This document shows, piece after piece, positions 18,298-27,474 of a DNA stretch of 53,736 nt. The position numbers and the translations under genes were made by a program. The stretch is from assembly GCF_002742265.1 (NCBI RefSeq), contig NZ_MDGL01000181.1:1-53736 (forward strand), written 5' to 3'. Origin of the DNA: Maribacter sp. 4G9 (GTDB taxonomy: Bacteria > Bacteroidota > Bacteroidia > Flavobacteriales > Flavobacteriaceae). The notes beneath the pieces are model-generated. The model did not search any database. It saw only the letters and a program-made list of their open reading frames with translations, and was not told the origin of the DNA. Position 1 is the stretch's first letter. Each line of letters opens with the position of its first letter.

Positions 18298-19418
18298 GAT
18301 GATACTATTTTGCCGTGTGTTTTTGTAATCATTTTTTGGAGCCATGTTTCTGATTGTGCCAGTGTTGCAATGCCCCAATGCAATAACTGTGGTTGCAACA
18401 ACAATCTTTGAAAAATGCGTCCGTAGCGCAGCCTATCTTTGAAGTTTTGGTTCCAAGACTTCTTATAGGCTTCTTCAAGGTCAGGTCGCTTTTTATGCCG
18501 GCCATTAAAAAAATCGTGGACGCATTCTGAAACCAGTTTTCCAGAATGAATGGCCATTGCCATTCCGTTGCCGCATAATGGGTGTATCAATCCTGCCGTA
18601 TCCCCACACATCAATATATGGTTTACCACGGGTTCCTTGGATTCAAAGGATATTTGGCCGATGCTTAGGGAATCTTCGAAAATGGGTTCGGCCTTCCTTA
18701 AAAAATCCCTCAAATGAGGGTTTTGGGACACAATCCGTTCATTGAACGCAGATACCTCCTTAAACTCCTTGAATACTTTGTATTGGGCCAAATAACAAAA
18801 ATTGACATGACCGCTCTCCGTATTGGAAAGTCCCCCGTAACCCCCCTTAAAATTATGTAGTGCCACAAGGTCATCGGGGAATTCGGGATACGTATAATGT
18901 ACTTTTAGGGCCAACCAATCGGTTTTTTTTTGAATAAAGGAGCGGTTTAAGGTCTTATCCAGCCCAGACCGTTTTCCGTAGGCGCCGATTACTATAGAAG
19001 CTCTGACCGATCTTTGGCGGCTAACCACCGTAAACCCTTTTCCATCAAACCGAATATCCGAAACCTTTTCAAAATAAAAGGTAACCTTACGTTGTTTGGC
19101 GGTTTGGTAGAGCAAATGATCGATGGCATACCTACTAATGCCCACACCACCCAGAGGCAATTGGCATTCCGCCTTTTTTCCTTGAATACTGCTAATTTCG
19201 AATCTGGTAATCGCCTTACCACCGGCGGCAAACAGATTTATGTCCAATGCATCTAGATACGGTAGGATTTCATTGGAGAGATACTCGCCACAGACTTTAT
19301 GGTGCGGATATGGAACGGATTCAAAGACAGCGATATCATACCCATGGCGGGAAAGTGCCAAGGCCGCCGTAAGACCGGCCAAACCTCCCCCTACAATACC
19401 TATTTGATGTTCGTTCAC
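18294..19418 (-). CDS. FAD-dependent oxidoreductase/hydroxylase, first gene of the polyketide operon
   Basis: The 374-residue flavoprotein has the FAD dinucleotide motif GIVGGGLAGLTAALAL at the N-terminus and CGDTAGLIHPLCGNGMAMA near residue 270. It belongs to the geranylgeranyl-reductase/p-hydroxybenzoate-hydroxylase-like superfamily. By analogy with SrsC it may hydroxylate a phenolic lipid to a hydroquinone or quinone. It could instead be a reductase, since the two types share these motifs. The start is GTG (19416-19418), giving MNEHQIGIVGGG. The gene sits behind the terminator of the OmpA gene, so the operon probably begins here. Confidence 0.88.
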   Translation of the reverse strand: MNEHQIGIVGGGLAGLTAALALSRHGYDIAVFESVPYPHHKVCGEYLSNEILPYLDALDINLFAAGGKAITRFEISSIQGKKAECQLPLGGVGISRYAIDHLLYQTAKQRKVTFYFEKVSDIRFDGKGFTVVSRQRSVRASIVIGAYGKRSGLDKTLNRSFIQKKTDWLALKVHYTYPEFPDDLVALHNFKGGYGGLSNTESGHVNFCYLAQYKVFKEFKEVSAFNERIVSQNPHLRDFLRKAEPIFEDSLSIGQISFESKEPVVNHILMCGDTAGLIHPLCGNGMAMAIHSGKLVSECVHDFFNGRHKKRPDLEEAYKKSWNQNFKDRLRYGRIFQRLLLQPQLLHWGIATLAQSETWLQKMITKTHGKIVSS

Positions 19419-19438
19419 TTGTTGAAGTTACGCAAACC

Positions 19439-19468
19439 AAAAAAAAATCCCTGCACGAGGCAGGGATT
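19439..19468 (-). terminator. Terminator between the OmpA gene and the polyketide operon
   Basis: AATCCCTGC (19446-19454) and GCAGGGATT (19460-19468) form a perfect 9-bp stem with a 5-base loop. On the minus strand the stem runs into a long U tract, so it ends the OmpA-gene transcript 24 bases after its stop and separates it from the next gene. Confidence 0.85.
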
Positions 19469-19491
19469 AAATTTTTTACGCTAAACAAAAT

Positions 19492-20187
19492 CTAACCTTT
19501 TGTTTGTTGCACGGCTTCTTCCTTCAATTCTTCGCTCGCAATGATGGCCAGCTCTACCCTTCTGTTCTGGGTTTTACCTTCAACGGTATTGTTGTCGCCA
19601 ACGGGTTGGTTTTCCCCATACCACTTGGTGGTAAACCTTGTAGGGTCAATGCCCTTGGATATCAAATAATTGGTAACCGAGGTCGCCCGTTGCTCGGAAA
19701 GCTTCATATTGTACTCGTCTGACCCGGCACTATCGGTATGGCCTTCCACCAATATATTGGATTTAGGATATTCCTTGAAAATACCGGCCAATTTATCCAA
19801 AGTACTTGCAGAAGTACCTTTTACATCGGACTTATTCGTATCAAAATAAACACCTGCGTCTTGATTGAAGGTAACGTTGATACCTTCGCCAACACGTTTT
19901 ACCTCCGCTCCGGGGATTTCCTCTTCAATGCGTTCCCCCTGTCTGTCCATGCGGTTTCCAATATAACCACCGGCAGCTCCTCCTATGGCAGCCCCCAAGA
20001 TGGCACCTAGGGCCGTATTGTTTCCGTTTCCTACGTTGTTTCCAATAACACCTCCAATAACTGCACCGCCAACAGCACCTATTGCGGCCCCTTTTTGTGT
20101 CTTATTGGCATTTTTTACCGTACTACAGCTCATGACCATAGCCAAGGTCAGAACATAACTTGTATTTCTTAATAATTTTGATTTCAT
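19492..20187 (-). CDS. OmpA-family lipoprotein with glycine-zipper segment
   Basis: The 231-residue protein opens with a lipoprotein signal (LTLAMVMSCSTVK). A Gly-zipper hydrophobic region follows (residues 33-80, e.g. GAVGGAVIGGVIGNNVG), then an OmpA C-terminal peptidoglycan-binding domain (VYFDTNKSDVK, NILVEGHTDSAGSDEYN, LSEQRA, KTQNRRVELAI). It should tether the outer membrane to the cell wall. It is 25 bases behind the lipocalin lipoprotein and likely shares its transcript. Confidence 0.93.
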   Translation of the reverse strand: MKSKLLRNTSYVLTLAMVMSCSTVKNANKTQKGAAIGAVGGAVIGGVIGNNVGNGNNTALGAILGAAIGGAAGGYIGNRMDRQGERIEEEIPGAEVKRVGEGINVTFNQDAGVYFDTNKSDVKGTSASTLDKLAGIFKEYPKSNILVEGHTDSAGSDEYNMKLSEQRATSVTNYLISKGIDPTRFTTKWYGENQPVGDNNTVEGKTQNRRVELAIIASEELKEEAVQQTKG

Positions 20188-20212
20188 TTTATTGTATTTA
20201 TTTGTTGGGGAT

Positions 20213-20695
20213 TTATTTCTTTGTAAAACTGTATACTACGGTCATAGGGGCACCATCCACCTGGACATTGGATTTTAAGGTCATCGTATTTTCCGTAAGA
20301 TTTTCAATAGTGAGTCGGTAACCCAAACCTCCGGATATGTCCTTGTTTTTTTCGTCAATGAACTTAAACTGCAATTGACTGTTATAGTTTTCCGCTCGCC
20401 CCACAACGGACCAACGGATATACCTATCCCCACCGTTACAAAGGGTGGATGGAGAAATCGTATACCTTCCGGTGCTATTATTGTCCCTAAAGAACCACTC
20501 ACTTCCTTCAAGGCAGATATCTTCGACATCGTTGAAAAGGACTGCCTTAAAATTACCGGTATTGTTTTCAAAAGAGACATCGTTCAAGGACCAGGTGCCA
20601 CTAAGAAGGTTACGCTTTGATCGGGCATCCTTGGAAATGGAACAAGAGGCTAGCAAAATTGCAAAAACCCCTGTAAGAGCTATTACTTTCTTCAT
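20213..20695 (-). CDS. Lipocalin-like lipoprotein
   Basis: The 160-residue protein has signal and lipobox MKKVIALTGVFAILLASCS. The mature part starts with the lipocalin-type LLSGTWSLNDVSF and continues as beta strands (STGRYTISPSTLC, SQLQFKFIDE, YRLTIENLTENTMTL), matching the lipocalin-like family common in Flavobacteriia. The ligand is unknown. It is probably the first gene of a pair with the OmpA-family lipoprotein. Confidence 0.85.
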   Translation of the reverse strand: MKKVIALTGVFAILLASCSISKDARSKRNLLSGTWSLNDVSFENNTGNFKAVLFNDVEDICLEGSEWFFRDNNSTGRYTISPSTLCNGGDRYIRWSVVGRAENYNSQLQFKFIDEKNKDISGGLGYRLTIENLTENTMTLKSNVQVDGAPMTVVYSFTKK

Positions 20696-20839
20696 AAATT
20701 TCTTTGTTTTAGATTACCCTATATACGGTGCCAACCATACTTTTGGATGTATTACGGGTAATGGTGATTTTATTACTACAAAGATTGGGCAAAGCCAGAA
20801 ATGAGGTTCGCCCGATTCAATTTATTGTTGACGGAAACA

Positions 20840-22816
20840 CTAAAACGATAGCAAATCCAAAAGCGCTTGTTCGAATCTGGACCTGGATAGGTACTGTTGT
20901 TCCAAGCCGGTATTGAAAGGTATGGGAGTATCCAAGCTTGCCACCCTTTTGACGGGACCGTCCAAGTACCGGAAACAATTTTCCATAACCAAAGCGGAAA
21001 TATCGCCGGAGATACCACCAAATAGGCTGTCCTCCTGTAAAATAATGAGTTTCCCCGTCTTTTTCACGGAAGCATAGATAGCGTCGGTATCCAAAGGTTG
21101 TAAGGTTCTCAGATCTAGAAGATCCGCACTGATATCCGCATGCTTGTCCAAGGTTTCCAAGGACCAGTGCACCCCGGCCCCGTAAGTAACAATGGTTATA
21201 TCCTTACCGGATTTCAATAGGTTTGCTTTTCCAAAGGGTATCGAGAAAGGGTTGACGGGTACATCTTCATAGATACTGCGGTATAGCCCTTTGTGTTCAA
21301 AGTAAAGTACCGGATTGGGGTCCTCGATGGCGGTGGCCAAAAGCCCTTTTGCATCGGAGGGAAAAGCGGGATAAACGACTTTCAATCCTGGCGTTTTTGT
21401 GAACCAGGCTTCGTTGGTCTGTGAATGGAAGGGTCCGGCCCCCACCCCGGCCCCACAGGGCATTCTAATGACGACATCGGCCTTTTCGCCCCATCTATAG
21501 TGACTTTTCGCCAAATAATTGACGATAGGATTAAAACCGCTACTAACAAAATCAGCAAATTGCATCTCCACGACGGACTTCATTCCATTAATGGATAAGC
21601 CCATGGCCGTTGAGATGATGGCCGATTCACAAATAGGCGTATTTCTTACTCTTTCCTTTCCAAAGGCCTCCACAAAACCTTCCGTAATTTTAAACACCCC
21701 TCCGTATTCCGCTACATCCTGACCCATAATGACCAGGTTGTCATGTTTTTCCATAGCCGATTTCAAACCTTGTGAAATAGCATCTACAAAACGGATATTC
21801 CGTTTATGAATAAGTGGTATAACTTCCTTGTAATCAAATTCTTGATATACATCGTTTAATTCATTACTTACATTTCCTGCAATCGACGTCTCTTGAAACG
21901 CCTGTTGAAGGTTATCGTCAATTTCCTGGGTTATCTGCGCTCTATACGATGTATCCGTTTCTTCGCTCAGTAAACCGGTATCCATAAGATATTTGGCGTA
22001 GTTGTCTAGGGGATCCTTGGCCGCCCAGATTTCCATTAATTCTTCCGGAACATATTTGGTGCCACTCGCTTCTTCGTGTCCCCTCATTCTGAACGTTTTG
22101 AATTCCAACAATACGGGACGCGGATTCTCTCGAATATCGGTACAGAGTTCGTTTACCTTTGAGAACACTTCAAGAATATTGTTGCCATCGATTACGTGGG
22201 ATTCCATGCCATAGCCTATACCCTTATCCGCAATATGCACGCAGCGGTATTGTTCGTTTGTAGGTGTGGATAGGCCGTAGCCATTATTTTCAACGCAGAA
22301 AATTACGGGCAAATCCCACACGGCGGCCACGTTCAATGCTTCGTGGAAATCACCCTCACTGGTCGCTCCTTCTCCCGTAAAGACGGCCGTCACGCTTTTT
22401 TCTTTACGTAATTTATGGGCTAGGGCTATACCGTCTGCCACACCCAGTTGCGGTCCTAGGTGTGATATCATTCCTATTATCTTGAATTCCTGGGTGCCAA
22501 AATGGAAACTACGGTCCCTGCCCTTGGTAAAACCGCCCATTTTACCCTGCCATTGGGAGAATAGTCGGTGCAGGGGAATGTTCCGGGTGGTGAAAACCCC
22601 AAGGTTGCGGTGCATGGGAAGGATATATTCATGGCTTTGCATGGTAGCGGCAACGCCTACCGAAATCGCTTCCTGCCCAATACCGCTGAACCATTTGGAA
22701 ATCTTTCCCTGTCGCAATAGAATCAGCATCTTCTCCTCGATTATGCGAGGTTTCAGCATGGCGCGGTACAATTTCAATTTAACATCATCAGCTACCTCAA
22801 AACCTTTAAAATCCAT
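20840..22816 (-). CDS. Fused alpha/beta 2-oxoacid dehydrogenase E1 component
   Basis: The 658-residue protein joins both E1 subunits. Residues 1-315 form the alpha part with the thiamine-diphosphate motif VFTGEGATSEGDFHEALN...CVENNGYG. Residues 340-658 form the beta part (VIMGQDVAEYGGVFKITEGF, EMQFADFVSSGFNPIVN, ILQEDSLFGGISGDISALV). It should decarboxylate branched-chain or related 2-oxo acids for an E2 acyltransferase encoded elsewhere. The fused form is normal in Bacteroidota. It is divergent from the oxygenase gene. Confidence 0.92.
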   Translation of the reverse strand: MDFKGFEVADDVKLKLYRAMLKPRIIEEKMLILLRQGKISKWFSGIGQEAISVGVAATMQSHEYILPMHRNLGVFTTRNIPLHRLFSQWQGKMGGFTKGRDRSFHFGTQEFKIIGMISHLGPQLGVADGIALAHKLRKEKSVTAVFTGEGATSEGDFHEALNVAAVWDLPVIFCVENNGYGLSTPTNEQYRCVHIADKGIGYGMESHVIDGNNILEVFSKVNELCTDIRENPRPVLLEFKTFRMRGHEEASGTKYVPEELMEIWAAKDPLDNYAKYLMDTGLLSEETDTSYRAQITQEIDDNLQQAFQETSIAGNVSNELNDVYQEFDYKEVIPLIHKRNIRFVDAISQGLKSAMEKHDNLVIMGQDVAEYGGVFKITEGFVEAFGKERVRNTPICESAIISTAMGLSINGMKSVVEMQFADFVSSGFNPIVNYLAKSHYRWGEKADVVIRMPCGAGVGAGPFHSQTNEAWFTKTPGLKVVYPAFPSDAKGLLATAIEDPNPVLYFEHKGLYRSIYEDVPVNPFSIPFGKANLLKSGKDITIVTYGAGVHWSLETLDKHADISADLLDLRTLQPLDTDAIYASVKKTGKLIILQEDSLFGGISGDISALVMENCFRYLDGPVKRVASLDTPIPFNTGLEQQYLSRSRFEQALLDLLSF

Positions 22817-22909
22817 AGTGGGAACATTAGTTTTAATTCGGGTTTAAATGTAACAAAAATCGAATCACCTTGTTGTGTTTATAACACGATGCGTGTACGC
22901 AAGAATTTG

Positions 22910-22917
22910 TAGCTTTG
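22910..22917 (+). promoter_or_regulatory. Candidate -7 element for the oxygenase gene
   Basis: TAGCTTTG exactly matches TAnnTTTG 23 bases before the ATG at 22941. No well-placed TTG upstream was found. It supports 22941 over the in-frame ATG at 22875, which lies before this element. Confidence 0.45.
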
Positions 22918-22940
22918 TAGTATATTTTAAAAATTTTCCA

Positions 22941-23891
22941 ATGAGTTTAGTGCCAAGTGTTGATTTAAAGGACTTTTTGTCCGATGACCCAAAAAGAAAA
23001 CAAAAGTTTGTGCAAGAAATTGGGGGAGCTTTTGAAAATATTGGATTTGTAGCACTAAGCGGGCATTTTTTGTCCGATGCCTTGGTGGAAGCGCTTTATT
23101 CCGAAATCAAAAAATTCTTCAACCTTCCCCAAGAAATAAAGGATACCTATGAAATTGAGGGTATTGGTGGCCAGCGCGGGTATACCTCTTTTGGAAAGGA
23201 ACATGCCAAAGGGAAAAAGGAAGGCGATCTTAAGGAATTTTGGCATTTTGGACAGTATGTGGAGGATGATTCCAAGCTGAAGGAGGAGTATCCGGACAAT
23301 GTTATGGTGGCGGAACTTCCAAAATTCAACGAGGTAGGCAAGGAAACCTATAAGATGCTTGAGAAGACGGCCAAGTTTGTATTAAGGGCTTTGGCGATAC
23401 ATTTGGATTTAACGGAGACCTATTTTGATGCATACATAAAAAACGGGAATTCTATTTTAAGGCCGATTCATTACCCACCTATCACCTCCGAACCTAAAAA
23501 TGCGGTAAGGGCAGCCGCACATGGGGACATTAACCTAATTACTTTACTAATGGGCGCCCACGGGAAAGGGTTGCAGGTGCAAAACCATAAAGGCGAATGG
23601 GTTGATGCCATTGCCAGGCCTGATGAGCTTATGATCAATGTGGGCGATATGCTCTCCAGATTGTCCAACAACAAACTGAAATCCACGATACACCAAGTAG
23701 TAAACCCTCCACGGGAATTATGGGGCACTTCCCGATACTCTGTTCCGTTTTTTATGCACCCAATAAGTGAAATGCCATTGAATTGTCTAGAAAACTGTAT
23801 AGATGAAGAACATCCTAAATTGTTCGAGGACATCACCGCCGGTGAATTTCTCCATGAACGCTTGATCGAGTTGGGACTGATTAAAAAGTAG
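22941..23891 (+). CDS. Isopenicillin-N-synthase-like 2-oxoglutarate/Fe(II) oxygenase
   Basis: The 316-residue protein has the N-terminal DIOX_N region (VPSVDLKDF, GFVALSGHFL) and the catalytic jelly roll with AAHGDINLITLLMG (iron-binding HxD), KSTIHQVVNPP (distal His) and RYSVPFF (the RxS motif for 2-oxoglutarate). It should hydroxylate or desaturate a small molecule; the substrate is unknown. The start at 22941 is chosen since residues then fit the family and a promoter element lies upstream. It is followed after 2 bases by the SUI1 gene. Confidence 0.9.
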   Translation: MSLVPSVDLKDFLSDDPKRKQKFVQEIGGAFENIGFVALSGHFLSDALVEALYSEIKKFFNLPQEIKDTYEIEGIGGQRGYTSFGKEHAKGKKEGDLKEFWHFGQYVEDDSKLKEEYPDNVMVAELPKFNEVGKETYKMLEKTAKFVLRALAIHLDLTETYFDAYIKNGNSILRPIHYPPITSEPKNAVRAAAHGDINLITLLMGAHGKGLQVQNHKGEWVDAIARPDELMINVGDMLSRLSNNKLKSTIHQVVNPPRELWGTSRYSVPFFMHPISEMPLNCLENCIDEEHPKLFEDITAGEFLHERLIELGLIKK

Positions 23892-23893
23892 TT

Positions 23894-24220
23894 ATGGACC
23901 TCAAAGACCAACTTAAAAACCTATTCCCGGACCATGAACCTGAGGAATCCCCAGAAAAGGAGGAAAAAAGCGACCTTTGGGTTCAGGATAGTCCCATGAT
24001 ATGTAAGTACGAGAAGCGCAAGGGGAAACCTATCACCATCATCGAAGGATATACCGGGGCGGATACCGACTTTAAAAAACTGGCCAAGGAACTAAAAACA
24101 AGGCTTAGCGTTGGCGGAAGCTTTAAAAATGACCAAATAATTATACAAGGGGATTATAGGGACAAAATTATGGAAATCCTCAAGGAAAAGGGCTTTAACG
24201 TTAAAAGAGTTGGAGGTTAA
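23894..24220 (+). CDS. SUI1/eIF1-like translation initiation factor (YciH family)
   Basis: The 108-residue protein has an acidic, flexible first 40 residues and a SUI1 domain (PITIIEGYTGADTDFKKLAKELKTRL, VGGSFKNDQIIIQGDYRDKI). Bacterial SUI1 proteins are thought to influence start-site fidelity, though their role is less clear than in archaea and eukaryotes. The ATG lies 2 bases after the oxygenase stop, suggesting an operon. Confidence 0.9.
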   Translation: MDLKDQLKNLFPDHEPEESPEKEEKSDLWVQDSPMICKYEKRKGKPITIIEGYTGADTDFKKLAKELKTRLSVGGSFKNDQIIIQGDYRDKIMEILKEKGFNVKRVGG

Positions 24221-24333
24221 AACCTTATAGAATGCGTCCATACCAAATAGGTTGCGTCTTTTTCTGTTAAAATCTTTTGTTTTTTTACATTAAACCGTAC
24301 TTTTAACTGTTCAACCTAAACCACTATCAGAAA

Positions 24334-25266
24334 ATGAGTTCCCTTCTACACATCACCAATGGAGACGCATTTACGGAGCGTCTTAAGAAGTTGAATCTAA
24401 AAGGCGACATCATCACGTGGCGTGAGATGCTTTGCGAAGGTAAGACGCTTACAACCGTTGGAAGCGAATCCTTTTGGAAGACCAGGTTTGAATTTTTGCA
24501 TAAAAACTATAAGGTTTCCAAATCCTGGTTTATAGAAAAAACCCTTAAGGAATATCGGTCCCTCTGCAATCATAAGCAGCAGGACCAGATTGTACTTTGG
24601 TTTGAGTATGATTTGTTTTGTCAGGTCAATATGCTTGCGGTCATTAGCTGGTTATTGGCCAACAGAAGGTACGCCCAAATTTCCTTGGTTTGTAGTGGTA
24701 AGGAGGACGATACTGATAAATTATTCTCGCTTAATGAACTTTCGGACGAACAGCTATTGGATTTATACGAGAAAAAAGTAGTGCTGAACCAGGATGATGT
24801 GGAATACGCAGATTATGTATGGCAGCTTTATTGCAGCAACAACCCAATCCGCCTGGAAAACCTTACGGATTTCAATGATTACAACTTTGACTATCTTGGC
24901 GATGCAGTTAGAACACATCTAAAACGTTTCCCGAGCATTGCCAATGGCCTAAACGACATGGAGAATAATATTTTGCAATTGGCCATTGATAAAAAGCCAA
25001 AGTCAAAAAGTGAGTTTTTGGGCACTATTTTGCAAAATCAAGGGAACTTGGGTTTTGGGGATACCCAATATGAAAGGGCCTTACAAAGATTAAAACCATT
25101 GTTTTCTTCCTTAAACCCTGTGCGGTTGACCAAAAAAGGAAAGGAAATCCTCGATGGACAGACCAGTTATTATTCCTGCATACAAGATAATGATGTGTAT
25201 CTGGGCGGCGCCTTGAAATACGATTTCCTATATAATACCGATTCCAACAGGATCTTAAAACTCTAG
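24334..25266 (+). CDS. DUF1835 domain protein
   Basis: The 310-residue cytoplasmic protein starts with the DUF1835 signature LLHITNGDAFTERL, then ITWREMLCEG and QDQIVLWFEYDLFCQVNM. The domain is of unknown function in Bacteroidota and Firmicutes. It ends 1 base before the nucleoside phosphorylase start, so the two are likely co-transcribed. Confidence 0.88.
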   Translation: MSSLLHITNGDAFTERLKKLNLKGDIITWREMLCEGKTLTTVGSESFWKTRFEFLHKNYKVSKSWFIEKTLKEYRSLCNHKQQDQIVLWFEYDLFCQVNMLAVISWLLANRRYAQISLVCSGKEDDTDKLFSLNELSDEQLLDLYEKKVVLNQDDVEYADYVWQLYCSNNPIRLENLTDFNDYNFDYLGDAVRTHLKRFPSIANGLNDMENNILQLAIDKKPKSKSEFLGTILQNQGNLGFGDTQYERALQRLKPLFSSLNPVRLTKKGKEILDGQTSYYSCIQDNDVYLGGALKYDFLYNTDSNRILKL

Positions 25267-25267
25267 A

Positions 25268-26140
25268 ATGCGCTTAAGCCCATCTGAGCTTATCCTTAAT
25301 GCCGATGGTAGCATTTACCATCTCAATCTAATACCAACGGACATTGCGACAACCATCATCACGGTAGGAGATCCCGATCGTGTTGCGGAAGTATCCGATT
25401 ATTTCGATTCCATTGAGATTAAAAAGGGAAAACGCGAGTTCCTCACCCATACGGGCCACTTAAACGGTAAACGTATCAGTGTTATCTCCACAGGCATAGG
25501 AACTGACAATATCGATATTGTCCTAAACGAATTGGACGCCTTGGTAAATATCGATTTTCAGACAAGGAAGGTCAAAAAAAATCGTATACGATTAAAATTT
25601 ATCCGAATTGGCACCTCTGGTGCAATCCAGGCAGAAATACCGATAGATTCTTGGATACTTACTGAGTTGGCAATCGGTTTTGACGGACTCTTGCATTTTT
25701 ACAAAAATGAACTTTCGGATTTTATGGAAATGGAGAATGCATTTATCCTTCAGACCGGTTGGTCACCCAAAAAATCGAGGCCCTATATCGTGGAATTCGA
25801 TAGGGATTTGGCCAATAAATTTGAATCAAATCGTATACGATTGGGAATAACCACCACCAATACAGGATTTTATGGGCCTCAAGGACGAACTTTACGACTT
25901 GAGCCAAGTACGGACGGTTTTATTGAATCGATTTCCAATTTCAGGTGTCGGGACAAGCAGATTACCAATCTGGAAATGGAAACTTCGGGCATTTACGCGC
26001 TCTCAAAATTGCTGGGGCACCAAGCCGTCTCCCTAAATTGCATCCTTGCCAACAGGGTTACCGGGGAATTTTCCAAAAATCCGGAAGCATCCGTACGAGA
26101 ACTGATTACCTTTGCACTTCAAAAAATAACATCGGATTGA
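25268..26140 (+). CDS. Nucleoside phosphorylase (uridine/purine type)
   Basis: The 290-residue protein has the PNP/UDP phosphorylase fold: TTIITVGDPDRVAEVSDYF (phosphate site), VISTGIGTDNIDIVLNEL, IRIGTSGAIQAEIP and TNLEMETSGIYALSKLLGH, where the Glu-Met-Glu motif contacts ribose. It should split nucleosides with phosphate in salvage. The TGA overlaps the TTG start of the next gene (TTGA), so translation of the two is coupled. Confidence 0.9.
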   Translation: MRLSPSELILNADGSIYHLNLIPTDIATTIITVGDPDRVAEVSDYFDSIEIKKGKREFLTHTGHLNGKRISVISTGIGTDNIDIVLNELDALVNIDFQTRKVKKNRIRLKFIRIGTSGAIQAEIPIDSWILTELAIGFDGLLHFYKNELSDFMEMENAFILQTGWSPKKSRPYIVEFDRDLANKFESNRIRLGITTTNTGFYGPQGRTLRLEPSTDGFIESISNFRCRDKQITNLEMETSGIYALSKLLGHQAVSLNCILANRVTGEFSKNPEASVRELITFALQKITSD

Positions 26141-26988
26141 AGACTGTCAAAATTGTAGGCGTACCGGAACATTTCAACCTTCCTTGGCATTTGGCCATTG
26201 AGGAAGGTGCCTTTGAGGACCGTGGAATCGATTTGCAATGGGAAGACATCCCCGAAGGAACTGGTAGAATGTGCAAGTTATTGGCCGATGGGCAGACGGA
26301 TATGGCCATTATACTGACGGAAGGTATCGTCAAAAGTATTACGGAGGGAAATCAGGTCAAAATCATTCAGGAATTCATTGCCTCCCCCCTGCTCTGGGGT
26401 GTCCATGTTTCCGCAAATAGTGATTTCAAGAAATTAGGCGATTTAAGGGACACTAAGGCAGCAATCAGTAGATATGGCAGCGGTAGCCATTTAATGGCCT
26501 TTGTGCAGGCCCAAAATGAGGGATGGGACCCGAATATCTTACAGTTTGAGGTCATCAACAACCTGGACGGTGCCATTAAAGGTTTGAGCGAGGGCACGGC
26601 CGATTATTTTATGTGGGAACATTTCACTACCAAACCCATCGTGGATGCAGGTGTTTTCAGAAGACTGGGGGATTGCCCTACACCTTGGCCGTGTTTTATG
26701 TTGGTTGGTACCTCAGGATTTATACAAGAAAACCCGTCCATCGTAGACCATATTAAAGAAGTTATTAATCTTTATACAACAGAGTTTAAGGAAATTCCCA
26801 GTATTGACAGAACCTTGGCAAATAAATATGGCCAAAAACTGGAAGATATTCAAGAATGGTTGGCATTGACCTATTGGAGCCAAAAAAAACTTCCTAAAGA
26901 TGTTTTGGGAAACGTTTTGGATACGCTCCTAGAACTTAAATTGATCGATAAAAAACTACCAATGGATAGTTATTTAGCAAACGGTTAG
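26137..26988 (+). CDS. Periplasmic-binding-protein-like (NMT1/SsuA type) protein without signal peptide
   Basis: The 283-residue type II binding-protein fold starts KTVKIVGVPEHFNLPWHLAIEEGAFEDRGI and contains AISRYGSGSHLMAFVQA. It resembles nitrate/sulfonate/thiamine-precursor substrate-binding proteins. The only sensible start is TTG at 26137, which forms a TTGA overlap with the phosphorylase stop. The upstream in-frame ATG at 25945 lies deep inside the other gene. No signal peptide or lipobox is present and no ABC permease or ATPase is nearby, so it probably acts in the cytoplasm. Ligand unknown. Confidence 0.85.
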   Translation: MKTVKIVGVPEHFNLPWHLAIEEGAFEDRGIDLQWEDIPEGTGRMCKLLADGQTDMAIILTEGIVKSITEGNQVKIIQEFIASPLLWGVHVSANSDFKKLGDLRDTKAAISRYGSGSHLMAFVQAQNEGWDPNILQFEVINNLDGAIKGLSEGTADYFMWEHFTTKPIVDAGVFRRLGDCPTPWPCFMLVGTSGFIQENPSIVDHIKEVINLYTTEFKEIPSIDRTLANKYGQKLEDIQEWLALTYWSQKKLPKDVLGNVLDTLLELKLIDKKLPMDSYLANG

Positions 26989-27422
26989 ACAGCCTCCTTT
27001 ACATTGAAATGTTTTTCAAGAAGTTTTTTAAAGGTACTATCTGACAATGGTTTTTGGGCATAACCCAAAATATAGGGGTTTGCCTCCGCCCTATCCCTGT
27101 CCTCCTGATTGTCGCTGATGGTCACCAAAATTATCGCCAACTGTTCTTTCAATTCTTGGGGCACTTGTTCCTCGTACATTCGCATGAAATCCCAGCCGTC
27201 CTTTACCGGCATTCTAAGATCCAGCATAACCATACAAGGCAAGGAAAGCTTCTCAAGTCCCCTGTTCATAATGAAATCCAAGCCTTCCTGACCATTAAGG
27301 GCCGTATTTATCTCTATATCAAGGCCTAGTTTATTTATGAATATGGAATGAAGAAAATTGCTAGACTCGTCGTCGTCAATCAGCAAAATGGAGTTAAGTT
27401 GCTCAAATTTTTTCATCGTCAT
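26985..27422 (-). CDS. Single-domain response regulator
   Basis: The 145-residue receiver domain has the acidic pocket LLIDDDESS, phospho-acceptor Asp in CMVMLDLRMPVKDGWDF, the Thr in IILVTISDN and the Lys in YAQKPLSD. There is no output domain, so it must act by protein contact, perhaps with a histidine kinase or phosphorelay elsewhere. Its stop overlaps the stop of the convergent binding-protein-like gene by 4 bases. ATG at 27422 or 27416 are both possible. Confidence 0.9.
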   Translation of the reverse strand: MTMKKFEQLNSILLIDDDESSNFLHSIFINKLGLDIEINTALNGQEGLDFIMNRGLEKLSLPCMVMLDLRMPVKDGWDFMRMYEEQVPQELKEQLAIILVTISDNQEDRDRAEANPYILGYAQKPLSDSTFKKLLEKHFNVKEAV

Positions 27423-27474
27423 TCGTTTTAATACTTGAATATAGGAAATTTCTTATTTAAATTAAAATATTAAC

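Noticed and set aside
18298..18378. N-terminal extension of the methyltransferase to 18378
   Set aside because: It lies fully inside the oxidoreductase gene, and the ATGA overlap at 18294-18297 gives a normal family N-terminus.
25945..26136. Start of the binding-protein-like gene at 25945
   Set aside because: That segment is another frame of the phosphorylase gene and adds no family-like sequence. The TTG at 26137 fits the fold start.
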